This document shows positions 8,022 through 15,717 of a stretch of 64,000 bases of DNA, piece by piece. Within the stretch, counting starts at the first letter, position 1. Every line of letters starts with the position of its first letter. The position numbers and the translations under genes were made by a program. This stretch comes from Prauserella cavernicola (GTDB lineage Bacteria > Actinomycetota > Actinomycetes > Mycobacteriales > Pseudonocardiaceae), in contig NZ_JAENJH010000002.1 of NCBI RefSeq assembly GCF_016595675.1, positions 1,054,001 through 1,118,000 of the forward strand. Direction: 5' to 3'. Under the pieces are notes generated by a model. The model was given only the letters and a program-made list of their open reading frames with translations. It did no database searches and was not told the origin of the DNA.

Positions 8022-8108
8022 CGGAGGATACGGGATTCGAACCCGTGAGGGCTGTTACACCCAACACGATTTCCAATCGTGCGCCTTAGGCCGCTCGGCC
8101 AATCCTCC
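8022..8108 (-). tRNA. tRNA-Ser (anticodon GGA)
   Basis: An 87-nt class II tRNA. The acceptor GGAGGAT pairs with ATCCTCC, followed by discriminator G; the D-arm region is GGCCGAGCGGCC; the anticodon stem-loop is CACGA-TTGGAAA-TCGTG with anticodon GGA; a long variable arm and T-loop GTTCGAATC follow. CCA is not encoded. It reads serine codons UCC/UCU. Confidence 0.97.
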
Positions 8109-8182
8109 GCGAAAGAGCGTAGCAGGGGCCTGTTTGACCAGCGGTTACCGGGTCTGAGCTGCGGTTACTCCGGGTGAGCCCG

Positions 8183-9604
8183 TCAGCGGAAGCAGTAGGA
8201 GTCCGACGACGCGTCGCCGCCCTGCAACCGCACCTGGTGCGCCCGCAGCCCACGGAACTCGTTGCCGTGTGGGAAGAACCGTTCGTCGATGCTCAGCCCG
8301 CCCCCACTGCCGGGGTCGGTGTCGATCTTGGCGAACCAGGCACCCACCCCGTCGGGGTAGAACTGGTCGTCCCAGCTGCCGTAGAGCGAGTTGGTGAGGT
8401 AGATGCGACGTCCGTCGCGGCTCACCTCCACCATCTGCGGGCCTCCCGCCAGTGGTTCGTCCTTTGCGGACGGATGTGGCACCCGGCCGACGATCCCGCC
8501 GAGCCGCACCGAACCGGTCTCCTTCGGGTGAGCCGGGTCGCTGACGTCGTACTGCTTCAGCTCGCCGGTGCCCCAGCACGAGACGTAGAGGAACCGGTCG
8601 TCGACGGACAGGTTGATGTCGGTGACCAGCGGCGGCACGGCGCCGAACGGCTGCAACGCCGGTGGCAGCAGCTCCGGCTCGGCGGGTTCGGCCGGGATCG
8701 TGATCACCTTGTCGGCGCGCCAGGTGCCGCCGTCGAGGTGCCAGCGCCAGACCGACGCGGAGAGGTCCTCGGTGCTCACCACCACGCCCGCGAACCCCCA
8801 CGTCGCCTCGGGGTCGTGTGACGGGCGCAGCTCGAGCACCATCTGGTGCTGCGCGCCGAGGTCCACCTCCTGCAGGTGGGTGCCCTTCTCGAGATCCCAG
8901 AAGTGCAGGCTGTGGCCGTACTTGTTCCCCAGCAGCAGCTCTGGGTCGATGCCGTCCTCGATCATCGACGGCGTCCCCCATTCGGAGGTGATCGCGATGT
9001 TCTGGTTGAGGTGCCACCACGCGTCGTAGGCGAGGTACTGGGGCCCTCGGTCGGTCTCCCAGGCCCGCAGGACGTCGAACGTGTCGTGGTCCAGCAACGC
9101 GATTCCGCCGGGTCCCTCCGATCCGTTCGCCCCGCCGAGGCAGGACAGGAAGATGCCCTCGGGCCCGCAGTGCAGGGTGTGCGGCCGCGAGTAGCCCGCG
9201 CCCGCGGCGAGCTCGCTCGCCGCCACCGTGCGGTGCAGTGTGGGTTGCCTGGGGTCGGGCTCGGTGTCGAAGACGTGGATGTTGGACGAGCGCAGGCCGG
9301 GCAGCAGCAGGTAGCGGCGCCGCAGGCCGTCGGTGTCGTGGCCCGCGTGGGCGAACGCGCTGCTGCAGGCGTTCCAGCCGAAGTGGTGCAGCTCGTCGCC
9401 TCGGGTCGGCAGGTCGGACCAGCCGACCACCTTCCCGTAGGTGTTCGACTCCGGGTCGGTGTCCACGACGGTGAGGGCGTCGGGACGCTCGGCCGTGCGG
9501 TCGAACGCCACCACGTAGGCGAGCTGCTCCGGCGGAGCCGCGATCGCCTCGGCCGGGCTGCGGTAGAACGTGGGATCGATCTCGGGACCGTTGGCGTGCG
9601 TCAT
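8183..9604 (-). CDS. Selenium-binding protein SBP56 / methanethiol oxidase family
   Basis: A 473-residue protein of the SELENBP1/MTO family, a seven-bladed beta-propeller enzyme that in characterised members oxidises methanethiol to formaldehyde, hydrogen sulfide and hydrogen peroxide (EC 1.8.3.4). Family signatures include YVVAFDRTAERPDALTVVDT (about 29-48), WNACSSAFAHAGHD (about 78-91), RPHTLHCGPEGIFLSCLG (about 139-156) and repeated metal-ligand-type His residues such as FWDLEKGTHLQEVDLGAQHQ. No signal peptide is visible. The length is typical. It stands alone, with no sulfur-metabolism genes next to it; the downstream 72 bases lead to tRNA-Ser. The physiological substrate here is inferred. 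Confidence 0.88.
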   Translation of the reverse strand: MTHANGPEIDPTFYRSPAEAIAAPPEQLAYVVAFDRTAERPDALTVVDTDPESNTYGKVVGWSDLPTRGDELHHFGWNACSSAFAHAGHDTDGLRRRYLLLPGLRSSNIHVFDTEPDPRQPTLHRTVAASELAAGAGYSRPHTLHCGPEGIFLSCLGGANGSEGPGGIALLDHDTFDVLRAWETDRGPQYLAYDAWWHLNQNIAITSEWGTPSMIEDGIDPELLLGNKYGHSLHFWDLEKGTHLQEVDLGAQHQMVLELRPSHDPEATWGFAGVVVSTEDLSASVWRWHLDGGTWRADKVITIPAEPAEPELLPPALQPFGAVPPLVTDINLSVDDRFLYVSCWGTGELKQYDVSDPAHPKETGSVRLGGIVGRVPHPSAKDEPLAGGPQMVEVSRDGRRIYLTNSLYGSWDDQFYPDGVGAWFAKIDTDPGSGGGLSIDERFFPHGNEFRGLRAHQVRLQGGDASSDSYCFR

Positions 9605-9694
9605 GATTGCGCTCCTCGGCTGAGACGAAGGAAACTTCCAGCGTCTCCATGCGGCGCGGTCACTGTCCAGGGGGCTGCAAAACTTGGCCCCCGC

Positions 9695-10165
9695 TCATTC
9701 CGCCGCCGGTTCCATGGCGCGGTAGGTGGCCGCGGTGACCGCTCCGTAGGCCAGGTGGGGCAGCACGTCGCTGAGCCAGTCGGTGGCGCTCCAGCCGCGC
9801 GGATCGGTGATGCCGAGCGCGGTCATCGGCCCGCTGCCCGCCACCATCGCGGCCGCGGTCACGGCGAGCGCCCCGACCGGCGGCGACGGCCGCCAGCCGA
9901 GGGCGTGCAGCGCGCCGTACCCGACGCCCACCGCGGTGCCGGCCAGCGTGCCGAGTACCGCACCCAGGCCGGTCAGACGGTTCCGGCGCGTCTCGCCCAC
10001 GCCGGGCACGCGGAGGCCGACGGCGCTCGCGAGCGAGTCGACGGTCCGCTCGGGGGTGCTGCTGGCGGCCCGTCCGCGCAGGGCCATGTCCAGGTAGGTG
10101 ACGGTGTTCAGCGCGGTGACCCCCGCGGCTCCCGCCGCGAGTCCGCGTGCGAGGGGGTGCGACAT
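9695..10165 (-). CDS. Predicted multi-pass membrane protein, unknown function
   Basis: A 156-residue Ala/Gly-rich protein with probable membrane helices near 5-25 (LAAGAAGVTALNTVTYLDMA), 65-90 (GLGAVLGTLAGTAVGVGYGA) and 98-115, and an amphipathic C-terminus. I recognise no named domain. It starts at ATG 10165, is divergent from the MetE-like gene and lies 90 bases downstream of the SBP56 start on the same strand. It could be a small stress-related membrane protein common in actinobacteria. Function unknown. Confidence 0.65.
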   Translation of the reverse strand: MSHPLARGLAAGAAGVTALNTVTYLDMALRGRAASSTPERTVDSLASAVGLRVPGVGETRRNRLTGLGAVLGTLAGTAVGVGYGALHALGWRPSPPVGALAVTAAAMVAGSGPMTALGITDPRGWSATDWLSDVLPHLAYGAVTAATYRAMEPAAE

Positions 10166-10254
10166 CCGCGCTGGGTACCCGGCACGGGGCTGCCGTACCG
10201 GGGGCCGCGCGTTCGTCGGTTGATGGGCCTCGCGGGACGTGTGACCATGCGGTG

Positions 10255-11376
10255 ATGAGTCAGCGTTCGATTCCTCCGTTTCGCGCCGACCACGTGGGTA
10301 GCCTGTTGCGCCCCGCCGCCGTGCACCGGGCTCGCGAGCAGGCGGCGCGGGGTGAGCTCAGCGGCGCCGAGCTGAGGACCATCGAGGACGAGGCCATCCG
10401 CGACGTCGTCGACCTGCAGCGCAAGGTGGGCCTGCGCTCAGCGACCGACGGGGAGTTCCGGCGCGCCTCGTGGCACATGGACTTCATCTACCAGCTCGAC
10501 GGCGTCTCGAAGAGTGACGAACGCCTGCACGTCAAGTTCCACAACGCCGCCGGTGACCTGGAGTTCAGCCCGCCCGGCCTGCAGGTGGACGGCAAGGTGG
10601 GCCTCGGCACCACCATCTTCGGCGAGCACTTCGAGTACCTGAAGTCCATTGTGGATCCCGCGGTGACGCCGAAGCTGACCATTCCCTCGCCGAGCATGGT
10701 CTACTACCGCGGCGGCAGGAAGGCGGTGGACGAACACGTCTACCCCGACCTTGAGGACTTCTTCGCCGACCTCGGCGACGCCTACGCCGCGCAGGTCAGG
10801 GCCGTCGGCGAGCTCGGCTGCACCTACCTGCAGCTCGACGACACCAGCCTCGCCTACCTCAACGACCCGAACCAGCGCGAGCTCGTGGCGCGCATGGGCG
10901 GCGACCCGGAGACCCTGCACCTGCGCAACATCAGGACGATGAACGCCGCGATCGCGGGCAGGCCGGGGGGCATGACCATCACCACCCACCTGTGCCGGGG
11001 CAACTTCCGGTCGTCGTGGGCGGCGGAGGGCGGCTACGACTTCGTGGCCGAGGCGCTGTTCAACGAGCTGAACGTGGACGGCTACTTCCTGGAGTTCGAC
11101 GACGAGCGCTCCGGCGGCTTCGAACCGCTGCGGTTCGTGCCCGAGGACAAGTACGTCGTGCTCGGCCTGGTCACCACCAAGCGCGGCGAGCTCGAGCCGG
11201 TGGAGTCGCTGGAGCGCCGCATCGAACAGGCGGCCAAGTACGTCGACCTGGAGCAGCTCTGCCTGTCGCCGCAGTGCGGGTTCTCCTCCACCGAGGAGGG
11301 CAACGACCTCACCGAGGAACAGGAGATCCGCAAGCTCGAGCGCATCGTGGAGACCGCGGCCAGGGTGTGGGGCTAG
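10255..11376 (+). CDS. Cobalamin-independent methionine synthase-like protein (MetE C-terminal domain, YxjG type)
   Basis: 373 residues, about half of full MetE, corresponding to the catalytic C-terminal TIM barrel (UROD/MetE-like). It begins PPFRADHVGSLLRP, the family start signature. Zinc-ligand-type residues appear in TTHLCRGNF (His and Cys, about 242-250), a conserved acidic site in YFLEFDDERSG, and the final Cys in LCLSPQCGFSS (about 339-349). YxjG/YxjH-type proteins transfer methyl groups to homocysteine or related thiols, sometimes from donors other than folate. I see no S-box or B12 riboswitch in the 89 bases before the start. The ATG at 10255 is preferred over the adjacent GTG at 10252. 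Confidence 0.88.
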   Translation: MSQRSIPPFRADHVGSLLRPAAVHRAREQAARGELSGAELRTIEDEAIRDVVDLQRKVGLRSATDGEFRRASWHMDFIYQLDGVSKSDERLHVKFHNAAGDLEFSPPGLQVDGKVGLGTTIFGEHFEYLKSIVDPAVTPKLTIPSPSMVYYRGGRKAVDEHVYPDLEDFFADLGDAYAAQVRAVGELGCTYLQLDDTSLAYLNDPNQRELVARMGGDPETLHLRNIRTMNAAIAGRPGGMTITTHLCRGNFRSSWAAEGGYDFVAEALFNELNVDGYFLEFDDERSGGFEPLRFVPEDKYVVLGLVTTKRGELEPVESLERRIEQAAKYVDLEQLCLSPQCGFSSTEEGNDLTEEQEIRKLERIVETAARVWG

Positions 11377-11389
11377 CTCACGCCCTCGC

Positions 11390-12055
11390 TCAGGTCAGGT
11401 CCGCGAACGTCTCGACGTCCTCGCGGCGGCCCGCCACCACGAGCAGGTCGCGCGGGGCGATGACCGTCTCCGGCGTGGCGTAGGTGAACTCGCTGCCCGG
11501 CCGCTTCACGCCGACCACGGTGACGCCGTACTTGTTGCGCACCCGCGTCTCGCCGAGCGGTTTGCCGATCGCCTCCGCCGGAGCCGTGGTCTTCACGAGC
11601 GCGTAGTCGTCCTCGAACTCGATGTAGTCCAGCATCCGGCCGGTCACCAGGTGGGCCACGCGCTCGCCCATGTCGTGCTCGGGCAGCACGACGTGGTGGG
11701 CGCCGACGCGGCGCAGGATGCGGCCGTGCTGTCGGCTCACCGCCTTGGCCCAGATGTTGGGGATGTCGAAGTCGGCCAGGATCGACGTGGTGAGGATGCT
11801 GGCCTCGATGTCGGTGCCGATGCCCACGACGGCGCGGTCGAACTCGGGCACGCCGAGCTGGCCCATGGCCTCGGCGTCGGTGGTGTCGGCCACCGCCGTG
11901 TGGGTGAGCTCGTCGGAGAGCTTCTGCACGAGTTTGGGGTCGCTGTCGATGCCGAGCACCTCGCAGCCGCCGTTGACGAGCTCGACGGCGAGCGAGCTGC
12001 CGAAGCGGCCGAGGCCGATGACGACGACCCGACGGCCCTGGTTCCGGTTACCCAA
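11390..12055 (-). CDS. Trk/Ktr potassium uptake regulatory subunit (TrkA/KtrA family)
   Basis: A 221-residue RCK protein. An N-terminal Rossmann fold (RVVVIGLGRFGSSLAVEL, about 9-26, with GxGxxG) binds NAD(H) or ATP, and a C-terminal TrkA-C domain (about 140-221) binds a ligand such as cyclic di-AMP in relatives. It gates the membrane subunit encoded just upstream: its ATG overlaps the 3' end of the TrkH-like gene by 8 bases, the usual coupled ktrB-ktrA arrangement. It is cytoplasmic and membrane-associated through its partner. The 3' end faces the MetE-like gene with only 13 bases between. Confidence 0.93.
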   Translation of the reverse strand: MGNRNQGRRVVVIGLGRFGSSLAVELVNGGCEVLGIDSDPKLVQKLSDELTHTAVADTTDAEAMGQLGVPEFDRAVVGIGTDIEASILTTSILADFDIPNIWAKAVSRQHGRILRRVGAHHVVLPEHDMGERVAHLVTGRMLDYIEFEDDYALVKTTAPAEAIGKPLGETRVRNKYGVTVVGVKRPGSEFTYATPETVIAPRDLLVVAGRREDVETFADLT

Positions 12056-13424
12056 CGATCGGCCTCTCTTCCGGTAGTTCGTAGCGCCGGGACCGCTCGC
12101 GCAGCGCGAGTGCCGACGCGAGCGTGATGGGACCGACGCGGCCGAGGAACATCAGCACCAGGAGCACGACGTGCCCCGCAGTGCCGACCTCGGCCGTGAT
12201 CCCGGTGGTCATGCCGGCGGTCGAGAACGCCGAGATCGCCTCGAAGAGTACGAACTCGAGCCGGAACGGCGTGAGCGTGAGCAGCAGCAGTGTGCCCGCG
12301 ACGACGGCGCCGACACTGAGCAGCGCCACCGACAGGGCCTGCCGCTGGGCGGTCGCGGGGAGCTTGCGGCCCATCACGTGCACCGAGGGCTCACCGCGGA
12401 TCTCGGCGTAGATCACGAACGCCAGCAGCGCGAACGTCGTCACCTTGATGCCGCCCGCGGTGCTCGCGCTGCCGCCGCCGATGAACATGAGGATGTCGTT
12501 GATCAGCAGCGTGCCCGACTCCATCTGGCCGACGTCGATGCTGTTGAACCCGGCGGTGCGTGGCATGACGCCGTGGAAGAAGCCCGCGACGAGCGAGCCT
12601 CCCGCGTCGAAGCGGCCTAGCGTCGCGGGGTTGTTCCACTCCGCGAGAGTCACCACGGCGACGCCGACGACGAGCAGGACACCGCTGGTGACCACGGTGA
12701 TCTTCGTGTGCAGCGACCAGCGGGCCTTGCGTCGTCGCTCCCGCGTGCGGCGCCACACCTCCACCCACACCGGGAAGCCGAGCCCGCCCGCGAGCACGGC
12801 GGCGGCGATGGGGACGCAGATCCACGGGTCGGTGGCGAAGCCGACCAGGTTGTCGGGGAACAGGGCGAAACCGGCGTTGTTGAACGCCGACACCGAGTGG
12901 AAGACCCCGTGATAGAGCGCGTCGGCGACGCCGTAGTCGTAGCCGATCGCGAACCGCGCGGCCAGCACGAGGCTCGTCACCAGCTCGAAGGCCAGGCTCA
13001 CCAGCGCGACGCCCCGCACCACACGCCGCACGTCGCCGAGGTCGAGCGCCTTGGTCTCGGTCTGCGCGGTGAGCTGCAGGCGCAGCCCGAACCGGCGCGA
13101 CACGAGCAGGCCGAGCAGCGAGGCGATGGTCATGATGCCGAGCCCGCCGACCTGGATGAGGCAGAGGATGACCACCTCGCCGAACGTGGACCAGTGGGTG
13201 GGCGTGTCCACCACGACGAGCCCGGTGACGCAGACCGCCGAGGTCGCCGTGAACAGGGCCGTCACCAGCTCGGCCGGTTCCCCCGTGGTGGTGGCGGCCG
13301 GCAGCGACAGCAGTGCCGTCCCCAGCGCCACCACCGCCGCGAACGCCAGCACCACGATTCGCGCGGGCTGGCGCCAGCTGGGGAGAAACCGGCGCAGGAC
13401 GGCCCAGGACCAGTCCCGGGCCAC
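12048..13424 (-). CDS. Trk/Ktr potassium transporter membrane subunit (TrkH/KtrB family)
   Basis: 458 residues starting at GTG 13424, preceded by GGAG. The longer frame to 13565 would overlap the divergent IclR gene and has an unlikely Pro/Cys/Arg-rich N-terminus. Four repeated membrane-pore-membrane units are expected; pore-loop glycines are visible in TSAVCVTGLV, VSAFNNAGFA, MPRTAGFNS and SAFSTAGMTTG. It carries K+ (with Na+ or H+) across the cytoplasmic membrane under control of the RCK subunit encoded immediately downstream. Confidence 0.93.
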   Translation of the reverse strand: MARDWSWAVLRRFLPSWRQPARIVVLAFAAVVALGTALLSLPAATTTGEPAELVTALFTATSAVCVTGLVVVDTPTHWSTFGEVVILCLIQVGGLGIMTIASLLGLLVSRRFGLRLQLTAQTETKALDLGDVRRVVRGVALVSLAFELVTSLVLAARFAIGYDYGVADALYHGVFHSVSAFNNAGFALFPDNLVGFATDPWICVPIAAAVLAGGLGFPVWVEVWRRTRERRRKARWSLHTKITVVTSGVLLVVGVAVVTLAEWNNPATLGRFDAGGSLVAGFFHGVMPRTAGFNSIDVGQMESGTLLINDILMFIGGGSASTAGGIKVTTFALLAFVIYAEIRGEPSVHVMGRKLPATAQRQALSVALLSVGAVVAGTLLLLTLTPFRLEFVLFEAISAFSTAGMTTGITAEVGTAGHVVLLVLMFLGRVGPITLASALALRERSRRYELPEERPIVG

Positions 13425-13528
13425 TGGGTCACTCCGTTCGTTCGATCGGCTGTCCGGACGCAAAGCTAACCAATCGGCCCCCGGCTCGCACCGGCAACGC
13501 GGAGGTTGCGCCCTGAGCGCCGACGAAG

Positions 13529-14338
13529 TTGGCTGTGGAGGTGCGGCACAACGCTGAGGTCTCACCGACGGTGGTCGGGCGTGTGCTGGACGTGCTCGAC
13601 GCGTTCAGTGCCGAGCACCCGGTGCTGACGTTGTCCGACCTGAGCCGCCGCGCGGGCCTGCCGCTGTCCACCACTCACCGGCTCGTCGGCGAGCTCGCCG
13701 AGCGGGGCGCGCTGGAACGCGACTCCGACGGGCGTTACCGGGTGGGACTGTGGCTGTGGGAGGTCGCCTCACTCGCCCCGCACGGCGCGGGCCTGCGCGC
13801 GAGCGCGATGCCGTTCCTCGAGGACCTCTACGAGGCCACCCATCAGCACGTGCAGCTCGCGGTGCTGGACGTGGCCGAGGTCGTGTACGTGGAACGCATC
13901 TCGGGCCGGGGCGCCATCAAGATCCAGTCCAGGGTCGGCGGCAGGCTGCCCGTGCACGCCACCGGGGTCGGGCTGGTGCTGCTGGCCTTCGCGCCGGAGG
14001 ACTGGCAGGAGCGCGCGCTCGCCGTGCCGCTCAAGCGGTACTCGCCGAAGACGATCTCGTCGCCGTCGGAGCTGCGCAGGGTGCTCGCCGACGTGCGGCG
14101 CGACGGCTACGTGGTGAGCGACGGGCAGATCGAGCCAGAGGCGCTGTCGGTGGCAGCTCCCGTCTACGGGGAGCAGGACTCCGTGGTGGCCGCGATCTCG
14201 ATCGTCGTGCCCGCGGAGGGCACCGATCCGCGCACGCTGGTGCCCGCGGTCAGAGCCGCCGCGAGGGGTATCTCGCGCGCGCTCGGCGCCCCGAGGGCCG
14301 GCCGGGTCTCCGGGGATGCGCGCTGGGAGACCCACTGA
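13529..14338 (+). CDS. IclR-family transcriptional regulator
   Basis: A protein of about 269 residues. A winged helix at about 12-72 (LTLSDLSRRAGLPLSTTHRLVGELAERG) is followed by an IclR effector-binding domain (about 85-255: HQHVQLAVLDVAEVVYVERI, LPVHATGVGLVLLAFAPEDW, GYVVSDGQIEPEALSVAAPV). It lies 105 bases upstream of pobA on the same strand, and PobR/PcaR-type IclR proteins commonly control 4-hydroxybenzoate and protocatechuate genes, so it probably regulates pobA. The start is uncertain: TTG 13529, GTG 13535 and GTG 13541 are all in frame and none has a convincing SD. Confidence 0.88.
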   Translation: MAVEVRHNAEVSPTVVGRVLDVLDAFSAEHPVLTLSDLSRRAGLPLSTTHRLVGELAERGALERDSDGRYRVGLWLWEVASLAPHGAGLRASAMPFLEDLYEATHQHVQLAVLDVAEVVYVERISGRGAIKIQSRVGGRLPVHATGVGLVLLAFAPEDWQERALAVPLKRYSPKTISSPSELRRVLADVRRDGYVVSDGQIEPEALSVAAPVYGEQDSVVAAISIVVPAEGTDPRTLVPAVRAAARGISRALGAPRAGRVSGDARWETH

Positions 14339-14443
14339 AAGCCTTCCGTCCAGTGGAAGTCCTGGTGGTTCGCGCGGATCGGCCCGTCGCAGAGTGTGGT
14401 GCGACAACGGCAGCGACCCGGCAGTGACGACGTGGAGGAAACG

Positions 14444-15631
14444 GTGACGGACACGCAGGTTGGCATCATCGGAGCGGGACCGGCCGGCCTGGTCCTCTCG
14501 TACCTGTTGCACCTCGAGGGCATCGAGGCGGTCGTGCTCGAGGCGCGCAGCCGCGAGTACGTCGAGCAGCGCGTGCGCGCGGGCGTGTGCGAGCAACCGA
14601 CCGTCGAACTGCTGCGCGAGCTGGGCGTCGGCGAGCGGCTTGCCGCCGAGGGCCTGCCCCACCGCGGGCTCTCACTGCGCTTCGACCGCGCCGACCACCG
14701 CATCGACCTCGCCGAGCTCACCGGCAAGGCGATCACCGTGTACGGCCAGCAGGAGATCGTCAAGGACCTCATCGCCGCGCACGCCGGCAAGGGACTGCCC
14801 ATCGAGTTCGAGGTGTCCGATGTGGAGCTGCACGGACTCGACACCGAGTCGCCTCGGGTGTCCTACCACGACTCCGAGGGCAACGCGCGCGAGCTGAACT
14901 GCGCCGTGATCGCGGGCTGCGACGGCTTCCACGGCATCTCGCGGCCCTCGATCCCTGCCGGGGAACTCACCGCCTACGACCACCAGTACCCGTTCGCCTG
15001 GCTCGGTGTGCTCGCGCGCACGCCGCCCTCGCACGAGGAACTGATCTACACCCACCACGAACGCGGCTTCGCGCTGCACAGCATGCGCTCGCCCGAGGTC
15101 ACCCGGCTCTACCTGCAGGTCGACCCCATCGAGCGGATCGAGGACTGGTCCGACGACCGGATCTGGCACGAGCTGGAACAGCGGCTCGAGACCAGGGACG
15201 GGTTCTCGTTGCGGGAGGGGCCGGTGCTGGAGAAGAGCATCACACCGATGCGCAGCTTCGTGGTGGAGCCGATGCGGTACGGCAGGCTGTTCCTGGCGGG
15301 CGACGCCGCGCACATCGTGCCGCCGACGGGGGCCAAGGGCATGAACCTCGCGATCGCCGACGTCCGCAACCTCTCGCGCGCGCTCAAGGCGCTCCTGTGC
15401 GACAACGACGGCGAGCTCGCGGCGTCTTACTCGGACCGCTGCCTGCGCCGCGTCTGGCGGGCGGAGCACTTCTCGTGGTTCATGACCTCGATGCTGCACA
15501 CCGACCCGAACGCCGACGCGTTCCAGCACCGGCTCCAGCTCTCGCAACTCCGTTACACGGCGTCGTCGAGGGCGGCGGCCACAAGCCTGGCGGAGAACTA
15601 CGTGGGCCTGCCCTTCGACCGAGCCGACTGA
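14444..15631 (+). CDS. pobA: 4-hydroxybenzoate 3-monooxygenase
   Basis: A 395-residue FAD-dependent aromatic hydroxylase that converts 4-hydroxybenzoate to protocatechuate with NAD(P)H and O2, feeding the beta-ketoadipate pathway. It has the N-terminal dinucleotide motif GAGPAGL (about 8-14), ARSREYVEQRVRAGVCEQ (class A hydroxylase signature), the DG motif AGCDGFHG (about 160-167) and the FAD ribityl motif GDAAHIVPPTGAKGMNLA (about 286-303). The length equals Pseudomonas PobA (394). GTG 14444 is chosen because GGAGG precedes it; an ATG at 14396 lies in frame but has no SD. No protocatechuate ring-cleavage genes are visible in the window. Confidence 0.95.
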   Translation: MTDTQVGIIGAGPAGLVLSYLLHLEGIEAVVLEARSREYVEQRVRAGVCEQPTVELLRELGVGERLAAEGLPHRGLSLRFDRADHRIDLAELTGKAITVYGQQEIVKDLIAAHAGKGLPIEFEVSDVELHGLDTESPRVSYHDSEGNARELNCAVIAGCDGFHGISRPSIPAGELTAYDHQYPFAWLGVLARTPPSHEELIYTHHERGFALHSMRSPEVTRLYLQVDPIERIEDWSDDRIWHELEQRLETRDGFSLREGPVLEKSITPMRSFVVEPMRYGRLFLAGDAAHIVPPTGAKGMNLAIADVRNLSRALKALLCDNDGELAASYSDRCLRRVWRAEHFSWFMTSMLHTDPNADAFQHRLQLSQLRYTASSRAAATSLAENYVGLPFDRAD

Positions 15632-15641
15632 GCCCGAACGC

Positions 15642-15690
15642 GGTGAAGGGCACCTTTACTGCGTTGAATGCAGTAAAGGTGCCCTTCACC
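15642..15690. terminator. 21-bp perfect hairpin between pobA and gndA (dispersed repeat copy 1)
   Basis: Arms 15642-15662 and 15670-15690 are perfect reverse complements around the 7-base loop GTTGAAT. It lies between two convergent genes, so it probably terminates both. Nearly the same sequence recurs at 53731-53779, which makes it a mobile or selected repeat rather than a chance hairpin. Confidence 0.85.
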
Positions 15691-15717
15691 ACGGGTGGTG
15701 GAGCCGCGGGGGCAGGG

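Noticed and set aside
10166..10254. S-adenosylmethionine or cobalamin riboswitch before the MetE-like gene
   Set aside because: The gap is only 89 bases and contains no S-box or B12-box pattern.
13425..13565. Extended N-terminus for the TrkH-like gene
   Set aside because: It would overlap the IclR start and has an implausible Cys/Pro/Arg-rich sequence; GTG 13424 has GGAG upstream.
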